This document shows, piece by piece, positions 1-5,309 of a stretch of 8,282 bases of DNA. The stretch is taken from the NCBI GenBank assembly GCA_903864555.1, contig CAIPGJ010000826.1, positions 1-8,282 on the forward strand, read 5' to 3'. Made by a program: the position numbers and the translations under genes. The stretch comes from an uncultured Pseudomonadota bacterium. Its GTDB lineage: Bacteria; Pseudomonadota; Gammaproteobacteria; Burkholderiales; SG8-39. The notes beneath the pieces were generated by a model. That model ran no database searches. It was not told the DNA's origin and was given only the letters and a program-made list of their open reading frames with translations. The first letter of the stretch is position 1. Every line of letters begins with the position of its first letter.

Positions 1-4
1 CTGA

Positions 5-55
5 TCAAGGGGGCACGGCCCCCTTGAGAATCCCCCACTTCAGAGGGAAGTTTTT
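5..55 (+). terminator. Hairpin pair, likely terminator of an upstream gene
   Basis: Bases 5-14 and 18-27 form a perfect 10-bp stem (TCAAGGGGGC / GCCCCCTTGA) closed by the 3-base loop ACG. A second, weaker stem follows, ACTTC (37-41) with GAAGT (47-51), and runs straight into a T tract (51-55). A strong GC hairpin lying ahead of a hairpin plus T tract fits the 3' end of a gene to the left of the window. The first stem has no T run directly after it, so it may instead be an mRNA-stabilising hairpin. No coding sequence of the upstream gene is visible. Confidence 0.5.
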
Positions 56-78
56 CAGTCATTCTTTTACTTTGGGAT

Positions 79-109
79 TTGATCAGTGTTTCCCTAGGGA
101 TGTAATGAT
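79..109 (+). promoter_or_regulatory. Possible promoter of the first Bug gene, with palindrome
   Basis: TTGATC (79-84) could serve as a -35 element and the AT-rich TGTAATGAT (101-109) as an extended -10 region. Between them lies the perfect 10-base palindrome TCCCTAGGGA (91-100). This is the only AT-rich stretch ahead of the gene at 161. Both hexamers match the consensus imperfectly and the spacing is on the long side, so this is a weak call from sequence alone. Confidence 0.3.
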
Positions 110-148
110 TTTAATGACGGAGATGGCGTTCGCAGATTGATTTTCCAA

Positions 149-154
149 AGGAGG
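149..154 (+). promoter_or_regulatory. Shine-Dalgarno that fixes the start at 161
   Basis: AGGAGG lies six bases before the ATG at 161. It decides against the upstream in-frame TTG at 137, which would place this ribosome-binding site inside the coding sequence. Confidence 0.85.
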
Positions 155-160
155 AAGGCA

Positions 161-1171
161 ATGGACAACACGAAAGCAGGTTTTGCCGCAAGCAGCAGGA
201 CGAGGACGGCTTTTTTGCTGGCCTCCGCTGTATCGGTCGTCACCGCATCGGTCGTAATGGCGACGAACGTCCTTGCGCAGGACAAATACCCGTCAAAATC
301 CCTGACCATCGTCGTGCCGTTCGGCCCGGGCTCGTCTTCCGACACCAGCGTGCGCCTGCTGGTTTCAAAAATGCAGCCGCGCTTCGGCCAGCCGCTGCTG
401 GTCGAGAATCGCCCCGGCGGTGGCGCCACGATTGGACCAGCCTACGCGGCCAAGGCAAAGCCCGACGGTTACACCATTGTGTATGGATCGAACAGCTCGA
501 TCGCAACAGCGCCCGGCATGATCAAGGCGCTCGCCTATGATCCGGTGCGGGACCTCTCCGGCATCACGCTGATTGGCGAACAGCATTTCGCGTTGCTGAC
601 TCGCGGCGAGTTCAAGGACCTCAGCTTTGCGCAGTTCCTGGAGCGCATGCGCAGGAATCCTGATGGCTTCGCCATCGCCGGTCAAAGCGCCGTGTACCAG
701 ATACTGAACAAGATGCTGACCGAAGCCGCCAAACTCAGCCATGTCTATGTCCCCTATGCCGAAGCAGGCCGCATGCTGAACGACCTGTGGGGTGGTCGCT
801 TGGGGGGCGCTTTGTTGCCGGTCAATCTTGCCCTGCCAACGCTCAGGTCCGGCCAGGGCCACATCGCCGCGCTAACCTCGACCACGAGAATGGCCAGCCT
901 GCCGAACACGAGCACCATGGAAGAGATGTTTCCCGGCGTCAGCGTCGGCGGCTGGACCGGCTACTTCGCGCCGGCCAAGACACCGCGTCCGGTGATCAAC
1001 GCATTGCACTCGCAGATCACCGAAGCCTACCGGGATCCGGAAATTCTCAAGCGCAGCGAAGAAGGCGGCCGGGCCATATTCTTGACGCCCGACGAGACCG
1101 ATGCCTTCGTGAAGAAGGAAGTGCAGAAATGGACGACACTGCTCAAGGCCGCCGGCATCGAACCGGAATGA
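161..1171 (+). CDS. Bug-family (TTT) periplasmic solute-binding protein
   Basis: This is a periplasmic receptor of the Bug / tripartite tricarboxylate transporter family, which binds organic acids or other small polar ligands through two lobes. The 336-residue length is normal or slightly long. The ATG at 161 is preferred because AGGAGG (149-154) sits six bases upstream; the frame is open from a TTG at 137, but nothing supports that start. Residues 1-39 form a long signal peptide with a charged, Ser/Thr-rich n-region, a hydrophobic core at about 18-35, and likely cleavage at VLA-Q (39/40). The family's first ligand loop is VPFGPGSSSD (52-61), followed by VENRPGGG (81-88) and PDGYT (101-105). 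Further family landmarks are YDPVRDL, VPYAEAG and the C-terminal amphipathic region. The gene stands alone: no TctA/TctB gene or enzyme gene adjoins it, and the next stretch is an integration scar. The ligand cannot be predicted. Confidence 0.93.
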   Translation: MDNTKAGFAASSRTRTAFLLASAVSVVTASVVMATNVLAQDKYPSKSLTIVVPFGPGSSSDTSVRLLVSKMQPRFGQPLLVENRPGGGATIGPAYAAKAKPDGYTIVYGSNSSIATAPGMIKALAYDPVRDLSGITLIGEQHFALLTRGEFKDLSFAQFLERMRRNPDGFAIAGQSAVYQILNKMLTEAAKLSHVYVPYAEAGRMLNDLWGGRLGGALLPVNLALPTLRSGQGHIAALTSTTRMASLPNTSTMEEMFPGVSVGGWTGYFAPAKTPRPVINALHSQITEAYRDPEILKRSEEGGRAIFLTPDETDAFVKKEVQKWTTLLKAAGIEPE

Positions 1172-1291
1172 GCGGTCAGCACACGCATGACTGTATTGGT
1201 CGCCGTGCTGTGCAGGACTGGCTTCATCCGCCAGCCCCTGGACGACTACCCGGCTCACGTCAATGAGTACCACCGGATTTATTGTGTGATC

Positions 1292-1358
1292 GCCGCAGTA
1301 GCTCAGTCGGTAGAGCAGGTCAGTCGTAATGAGCAGGTCGAGGGTTTGACTCCTTTCT
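1292..1358 (+). pseudogene. 3'-truncated tRNA-Thr(CGT) remnant
   Basis: The first 66 or so bases fold as a tRNA. The acceptor 5' strand is GCCGCAG (1292-1298). The D arm is GCTC/GAGC (1301-1304, 1313-1316) with loop AGTCGGTA. The anticodon arm is 1318-1334 with loop GTCGTAA, giving anticodon CGT at 1325-1327, which reads threonine ACG codons. The T arm is 1340-1356. Signs of decay are a G-G mismatch in the anticodon stem (1319/1333), G rather than a pyrimidine at the first anticodon-loop position, and T instead of the invariant C in the T loop (TTTGACT, 1345-1351). The acceptor 3' strand should read CTGCGGC to pair with the 5' strand, but the sequence is CTCTGAT (1357-1363). Only its first two bases fit, and what follows reads as integrase coding sequence. 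A functional product is unlikely. Such remnants mark sites where phages or islands integrate into tRNA genes. Confidence 0.75.
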
Positions 1359-1490
1359 CTGATCCGGAGGGGGGCCGTTCCTTCGCCTGGACAAAGACGG
1401 CACCAAGTGGTGGCGGCTGAAATACCGCTTCCTCGGGGGTGAAAAGGACTGTCCCTCGGGGGCTATCCCACCATCACGCCCAACCGCATA
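1358..1490 (+). pseudogene. Remnant of phage/island tyrosine integrase, N-terminal domain
   Basis: Conceptual translation across three frames reconstructs the DUF4102-type N-terminal arm-binding domain of P4-like tyrosine recombinases. TCT GAT (S-D, 1358-1363) is followed by a two-base insertion. The next frame (1366-1446) reads GGGPFLRL then DKDGTKWWRLKYRF then LGGEK. After a one-base loss near 1447-1448, the third frame (1449-1478) reads LSLGGYPTIT. Family members usually read KLSDGGGLFLxVxxxGxKxWRLKYRFxGKEKTLSLGxYPxVxL (spread over roughly 45 residues), so the order and spacing match throughout. Nothing of the start, the central domain or the catalytic R-H-R-Y domain is present, so this is a dead fragment of about 45 codons. 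It abuts the truncated tRNA directly, whereas a live integrase gene normally begins some way beyond its tRNA attachment site, so a deletion has joined the two. Confidence 0.72.
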
Positions 1491-1685
1491 AGGGCGCCTT
1501 TAGGGGGGGCACCAAGGGAATGAACAGGCCTTAGATCAAGCACTGGCGAGGCTTTCCAGCCCATTTCGTCTTCTACGGGATCACGACAGGGCGCGAATCC
1601 AAGGTCAAAAATATATTGCGCCTCCCGTTGATCCGCCCCGCCGCAGTAATCCATACTGCCCCCCTTCATATCCGCTGAGAACATC

Positions 1686-2537
1686 ATGTCTGTGCGTTCC
1701 CAAGTCGCCGGCTTCGCCATAGTCACGTGTCTGGGCGTCTCCCCGCTCGCCCATGCCCAATCAGAGCCCGATGTCGCGGCCGCCAACCGGCCCTTGTGGG
1801 AGGTGGGGGTCGCTGGCTTCGCCACTCAAGGTCCGGCTTACCCGGGCGCGGTTGAGTCGGTGAGCCGTGGTTTGGTCTTGCCGTGGTTTGTCTATCGCGG
1901 CCCGGTACTGCGCGCTGAGGGGAGTTCCATCGGCGCGCGATTGATGAAAACGCAAACCCTTGAGTTTGACGTCGGCTTTGCCGGTTCGCTGCGTGCATCG
2001 AGCAAGGATGTGAAGGTGCGTCAAGACATGCCCGACCTGGGCTATCAGTTCGAGTTCGGGCCACGTGCGCGCATCAACCTGGCACGCCCTTCGGCCGATG
2101 CGATTGTGCGGCTCGACTTGCCGCTGCGAGCTGTGTTTGAAGCGAACAGCGGAGTAAAGCAGCGCGGTTTTGCGTTCGAGCCCAGCTTGTCTTATGCCGA
2201 CCTCAATATCGGTCGAGGCTGGGGGGCGACGGCAACAGTCGGCCTGGTCATCGGCGATCAGAAGCTAAACCAGTTTTACTACGGCGTACCCAGCGAGTTC
2301 GCAACGCCTGCCCGGCCCGCCTTCACCGCAAAATCGGGCTTGATCACGCCGCGCGTGCAACTCTCGCTTTCGCACCGGCTCACCAATGACGTGCGCCTGT
2401 TTGGCTTTGTCCGCGCCGATTTCCCCGGTCGCGGGGCTAACCGCGATAGCCCCCTGCACATTAAAGACCATGGCACTTCGTTTGGAATAGGCGGCGTGTG
2501 GACGCTGGGCCGCTCAAGCGAGATGGCCGCCAACTGA
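1686..2537 (+). CDS. MipA/OmpV-family outer-membrane protein
   Basis: This 283-residue exported protein has the hallmarks of the MipA/OmpV family. These beta-barrel outer-membrane proteins include E. coli MipA, a scaffold linking the murein hydrolase MltA to PBP1b, and Vibrio OmpV. The signal peptide spans residues 1-24 with cleavage at AHA-Q. The mature N-terminus has the family pattern WEVGVAGFATQGPAYPGAVE (37-56), with AYPG where relatives have xYPGS. LPWFVYRG (65-72) follows and corresponds to the usual P-x-x-x-Y-R-G strand. The rest alternates polar and hydrophobic residues as a beta-barrel should, ending in the strand GIGGVWTLGR. About seven residues follow that strand, so the C-terminal Phe/Tyr typical of many outer-membrane proteins is missing. 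The start is the only reasonable ATG, but it has only a weak purine-rich site (TGAGAA) upstream. The gene lies between the integrase scar and a terminator, apparently as a single-gene unit. Its role beyond the family is unknown. Confidence 0.85.
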   Translation: MSVRSQVAGFAIVTCLGVSPLAHAQSEPDVAAANRPLWEVGVAGFATQGPAYPGAVESVSRGLVLPWFVYRGPVLRAEGSSIGARLMKTQTLEFDVGFAGSLRASSKDVKVRQDMPDLGYQFEFGPRARINLARPSADAIVRLDLPLRAVFEANSGVKQRGFAFEPSLSYADLNIGRGWGATATVGLVIGDQKLNQFYYGVPSEFATPARPAFTAKSGLITPRVQLSLSHRLTNDVRLFGFVRADFPGRGANRDSPLHIKDHGTSFGIGGVWTLGRSSEMAAN

Positions 2538-2588
2538 ACGGCGGTTTCAGCCCTGTCTGGTATTGCCGAATGGAAAGCAACTCTGGGG

Positions 2589-2611
2589 GCAGGCACGCTC
2601 CTGCAATTTTT
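2589..2611 (+). terminator. Intrinsic terminator after the MipA/OmpV gene
   Basis: GCAGG (2589-2593) pairs with CCTGC (2600-2604) around a six-base loop, and a five-T run follows at 2607-2611. It lies 51 bases past the stop at 2537 and points rightward. On the other strand the hairpin is followed by C-rich sequence, so it should not stop the convergent gene ending at 2629. The stem is short. Confidence 0.5.
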
Positions 2612-2628
2612 CGCCCGCCGATCCTGGC

Positions 2629-3588
2629 TTATTCCGCTTTGGCCCCTGAAGCGTCGACCGCCGCCTTCCATTTGACGCGTTCCTTCTGTATCCATTCGGC
2701 CAGGCGCCGCGGGGTGCCGCCTTCATAGACCGAGCCGAAGGTGCCCAGCCGCTTGCGCAGGTCCTCGGTGAAGGCTTCCTCGATGGTGGCGGCGATGCGA
2801 TTGCCCAGGTCCGCTGGCAACTGGGGCGGGGCCACCACGGCGAGCCAGGTGGCGTAGTCGTATCCCGGTACCCCGGCGTCATGCACGGAGGGGATGGTGG
2901 GCAGGACTGGGGCACCCCTGGCGGAGCTGACCGCAAGCGGCCTGAATGTGCCGGCCTGGATCTGGGGGACGGCCGAGACCGGGCTGGAGGCGAGAAAGTC
3001 GACCTGGCTGCCCAGCAGGGCCGTGGCCGCTTCATTGCCACCCTTGTAGGGGACGTGGATCACATCCACGCCGGCCATGGCGAACAGCACCGCAGTCATC
3101 ATGTGGCTGGTGGCGCCTGCGCCGGCCGAGCCATAGGACAACTTGCCGGGATTGCGCCTCGCCTCATCCAGGAATGATTTCAGGCTGGTGTACTTGCTCT
3201 TTGCATTGACCACGAATGCCAGCGGGTCGGTGGTGAGCAGCATGATGGGCGAAAAGGCCTGTGGATTGAATTCCAGCGTGGGGTAGAGATACTGGTTGAT
3301 GGCAAGCGGTCCGGGCGCGGTCACCATCAGCGTGTATCCATCGGGGGCGGACCGGTACAGCGCCGCGGCACCGACGTTCTGTCCTGCACCCGGCCTGTTC
3401 TCGACGCTGACGACCCTGCCGGTTCGCTGCTTCAGCCCATCCCCCAGCAAACGGGCCGCGGTGTCGGCCGAGCCCGAGCCGAACGGGACGATGATGCGCA
3501 CCGGTTTCTGCGGCCATTCCTGTGCATGGGCGATCGTGCCCGCCGCCAGCATCAGTGCCAGGCAGAAACTGCGGATGGTTGTGGTCAT
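2629..3588 (-). CDS. Bug-family (TTT) periplasmic solute-binding protein
   Basis: This is a 319-residue periplasmic receptor of the Bug/TTT family. The signal peptide is residues 1-22, with the hydrophobic core FCLALMLAAGTIA and cleavage at AHA-Q. The start has AAGGAG (complement of 3594-3599) five bases upstream. Family landmarks in order are VPFGSGSADTAAR (34-46), VENRPGAGQNVGA (62-74), PDGYTL (82-87), LSYGSAGAGATSH (150-162), HVPYKGG (178-184) and QAGTFRPLAV (211-220). The first loop is one residue shorter than in the other two receptors here: the conserved Asp is the ninth residue from the Val instead of the tenth, and the family's usual Pro/Ala-Gly-Gly is Ser-Gly-Ser. The gene follows the nitronate-monooxygenase-like gene by 55 bases on the same strand, probably as one transcript, so its ligand may be a substrate or precursor for that enzyme. 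No membrane permease subunits are seen. Confidence 0.95.
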   Translation of the reverse strand: MTTTIRSFCLALMLAAGTIAHAQEWPQKPVRIIVPFGSGSADTAARLLGDGLKQRTGRVVSVENRPGAGQNVGAAALYRSAPDGYTLMVTAPGPLAINQYLYPTLEFNPQAFSPIMLLTTDPLAFVVNAKSKYTSLKSFLDEARRNPGKLSYGSAGAGATSHMMTAVLFAMAGVDVIHVPYKGGNEAATALLGSQVDFLASSPVSAVPQIQAGTFRPLAVSSARGAPVLPTIPSVHDAGVPGYDYATWLAVVAPPQLPADLGNRIAATIEEAFTEDLRKRLGTFGSVYEGGTPRRLAEWIQKERVKWKAAVDASGAKAE

Positions 3589-3593
3589 GTCAT

Positions 3594-3599
3594 CTCCTT
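3594..3599 (-). promoter_or_regulatory. Shine-Dalgarno of the leftward Bug gene
   Basis: On the minus strand AAGGAG sits five bases before the ATG at 3588. It supports independent translation initiation for the second gene of the two-gene leftward unit. Confidence 0.75.
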
Positions 3600-3643
3600 G
3601 TGGTGAGCGGCAGGGCGGCAGAGCGTGCTGGGCCGGGGCGGGA

Positions 3644-4759
3644 TCACTCCATGATGGAATTCATCCGCTCCTGGGTATCGGCCAGTTCCGACAGCAGTTC
3701 ATGAAATACCTGCCGGACGGTCAGTTCCTCCTTCATCTCGCCCACGATCTGGCCGATCGGGCTGGACACCAGCGCTTCGGCGCCGACCCGGTCGATGCGG
3801 GCAAAGGACGGCGTGCGCAGGAAATACTGCAGCGGGCGCCCCAGCGGTGACGGCGCGCCGGGTGATTCCCATGCATCGGACCATGCGGATTTGAGGAAGC
3901 GTCCCGGCTTGCCGGTGAAGCATCGCGTGCGCACCGTGTCGGAAGAGGAGGCGGCGAGCAGGCGCTTCCTGAGTGCCGGCAGGGCATCGCTTTCCCTGGT
4001 GGTGAGCCAGACCGATCCACACCAGACGCCTTCAGCGCCCAGCGAGAGCGCCGCGGCCACCTGCCGTCCACGGCCTATGCCGCCTGCGGCCAGCACCGGC
4101 AGCGGGGCTACGGCATCGACCACCTGCGGCAGCAGCACCATGGTGGTGATCTCGCCAGTGTGCCCACCGGCTTCATGGCCTTGCGCGATGATCAGGTCCA
4201 CGCCCGCATCCCGCTGCTTGATCGCGTGTGCGGGTTTGCCCACCATGGCCCCGAACTTGATGCCCGCCTTGTGCGCGCGTTCGATCACCTCCGGCGGTGG
4301 CGTACCTATGGCCGACACCAGCAGGCGAACCCCTGGAAACCGGAACGCCACCTCGAGCAGTTCGTGCGAGAACTCCGGGGTGCCCTTGCCGCGGTTGAGC
4401 ATTTCCCGCAGGAGCACATCCTCCTCATTGCCCGGCAGCGGCGGAACGCCATGCTTTGAGAGCAGGTCTTCCACGAACGTCTGGTGCCCCTGGGGGATCA
4501 GGTCTTTCGGCGAGGCGCCGTGGTGTTGCGCGACGTTGTCGTAATTCTTGGGGAACAGCACATCAACCCCGTAGGGAAGGCCGCCGATGTGCTCCTCGAT
4601 CCAGGCAAGTTCGATTGCCAGTTGTTCCGGTGTGGAGGTGTCGGCGCCGAAGACGCCCATGCCGCCCGCCTTGGAGGCGGCGACGACCACATCCCTGCAA
4701 TGTGAAAACGCAATGATCGGCACGCTGATGCCGAACATTTCGCACAGTTTTGTACGCAT
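3644..4759 (-). CDS. Nitronate monooxygenase-like FMN oxidoreductase (possibly IpdC-like)
   Basis: This is a cytosolic FMN-dependent TIM-barrel protein of the nitronate monooxygenase (2-nitropropane dioxygenase) superfamily, 371 residues. The frame is open to an ATG at 4798. The ATG at 4759 is preferred because GGAG lies nine bases before it and the family pattern begins immediately (MRTKLCEMFGISVPI). Visible landmarks are AFSHCRDVV (17-25), AGGMGVFGA (31-39) near the flavin, PYGVDVLFP (62-70), QGHEAGGHTGE (193-203) with His200 at the usual catalytic His position, AAGGIGRGR (224-232) for phosphate binding, and GVWCGSVWLT (244-253). From memory, AFSHCRDVV, the GxPYGVDVL segment, SSSDTVR and FTGKPGR are shared with the Mycobacterium IpdC/Rv3553 subgroup. 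That subgroup acts on a CoA thioester in steroid-ring catabolism rather than on nitronates. A CoA-substrate role is therefore plausible here, supported by the divergent CoA-transferase gene, but unproven. A Bug receptor gene follows 55 bases downstream. Confidence 0.88.
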   Translation of the reverse strand: MRTKLCEMFGISVPIIAFSHCRDVVVAASKAGGMGVFGADTSTPEQLAIELAWIEEHIGGLPYGVDVLFPKNYDNVAQHHGASPKDLIPQGHQTFVEDLLSKHGVPPLPGNEEDVLLREMLNRGKGTPEFSHELLEVAFRFPGVRLLVSAIGTPPPEVIERAHKAGIKFGAMVGKPAHAIKQRDAGVDLIIAQGHEAGGHTGEITTMVLLPQVVDAVAPLPVLAAGGIGRGRQVAAALSLGAEGVWCGSVWLTTRESDALPALRKRLLAASSSDTVRTRCFTGKPGRFLKSAWSDAWESPGAPSPLGRPLQYFLRTPSFARIDRVGAEALVSSPIGQIVGEMKEELTVRQVFHELLSELADTQERMNSIME

Positions 4760-4893
4760 GATGATCCGCTCCGGTATTGGGCATCCCGCCAATGGCATGC
4801 CTCATGGTGTCGGGGCAGCCAGGGCGGGATGAACGAGGAATGAACAATACCCAGCTGATCTGCGCATTCATATGGGACAGGCGGAACAGTGGG

Positions 4894-4910
4894 TGTGACG
4901 TGATTTCACA
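4894..4910. promoter_or_regulatory. Inverted repeat, candidate operator
   Basis: TGTGA (4894-4898) and TCACA (4906-4910) are perfect inverted repeats separated by seven bases. The arms equal those of a CRP site, but CRP uses a six-base spacer, so the regulator is uncertain. It lies about 135 bases before the leftward start at 4759. Overlapping palindromes GGGCCTGGCCC (4911-4921) and CCTGGCCCAGG (4914-4924) adjoin it. Confidence 0.35.
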
Positions 4911-5064
4911 GGGCCTGGCCCAGGTGCTGTGCTGCCCCCAGCCAGGGCGGGGCGGCCGGCGGATGGACCATCGCCGATGCGGGAATGGAATTCAGCAGTA
5001 GCCGCTTGAACGAGCGGGCAATCGTGACTGCCATTCACAGCGGGTATGCCTTGGGCTAGGGGCA

Positions 5065-5089
5065 ATTCGGAATCGGCCAATGCTATTAT
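5065..5089 (+). promoter_or_regulatory. Possible LysR-type box and -10 element
   Basis: ATTCGGAATCGGCCAAT (5065-5081) has the ATT-N11-AAT form (T-N11-A) typical of LysR-type regulator boxes. It is followed at 5084-5089 by TATTAT, a five-of-six match to a -10 element. No good -35 hexamer lies at the proper distance, which would suit an activator-dependent promoter. That would leave an mRNA leader of more than 200 bases before the CoA-transferase start. T-N11-A motifs are common by chance, so the call is weak. Confidence 0.3.
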
Positions 5090-5309
5090 CTCCGGGCCAT
5101 GCGCACCTGATTGAATCTGCTCAAGGAGGCCTGCGACAGCGGCGCCATGCAGTTCGGAAAATGGCTGCAGATCCGGTGGGTCCGGCGGGTCCCGTGGGGG
5201 GCGGTGCGCGTGGACGGGGCGCTCGTGCCGTGAAAGGTGCAATGCGTCATGGGCAGCGGCGAGCCCGGATGAAACCGTCAACCGGCATTTGATTCGACAG
5301 GGTGCAGCA

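Larger units (their letters stand above)
1172..1685. other. Gene-free stretch holding an integration scar and the mipA leader
   Basis: Bases 1172-1291 show no convincing coding sequence. A 5-bp hairpin (CTGGC 1218-1222, GCCAG 1230-1234) lacks a T tract, so it is not called a terminator for the gene ending at 1171. Bases 1292-1490 are the tRNA and integrase remnants listed separately. Bases 1491-1685 show no coding signal and presumably hold the promoter of the next gene. The best candidate there is TTGATC (1628-1633) and CATACT (1652-1657) with an 18-base spacer, matching the consensus at four of six positions each; this is weak. Confidence 0.55.
4760..5309. promoter_or_regulatory. Divergent intergenic region between the two operons
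   Basis: This 550-base gap separates the leftward enzyme gene (start 4759) from the rightward CoA-transferase gene (start 5310), so it must hold both promoters. Several short frames are open here, but their translations are low-complexity and match no family I know, so no gene is called. Structure seen includes the inverted repeat TGTGA-N7-TCACA (4894-4910), overlapping palindromes at 4911-4924, and an ATT-N11-AAT dyad (5065-5081) just ahead of TATTAT (5084-5089). No regulator gene is visible in the window. Confidence 0.6.

Noticed and set aside
1218..1234. Hairpin CTGGC/GCCAG after the first Bug gene
   Set aside because: Only five pairs, seven-base loop and no T tract, so it does not meet the form of an intrinsic terminator.
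1187..1420. 77-codon open frame on the plus strand
   Set aside because: It runs through the tRNA remnant and out of frame with the integrase fragment; it is an accident of degraded sequence.
3795..4544. 249-codon open frame on the plus strand
   Set aside because: It is antisense to the nitronate-monooxygenase-like gene. Its Ser/Pro/Arg-rich translation is a shadow product.
4868..5281. 137-codon open frame on the minus strand in the divergent gap
   Set aside because: Low-complexity Pro/His/Ala-rich translation with no recognisable domain and no ribosome site noted; it would also fill the region where the divergent promoters must lie.
5080..5292. 70-codon open frame on the plus strand ahead of the CoA-transferase
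   Set aside because: Arg/Gly/Ala-rich with no family features. A neighbouring frame with an AAGGAGG site before ATG 5147 stops after fewer than 30 codons, so neither is a credible leader gene.
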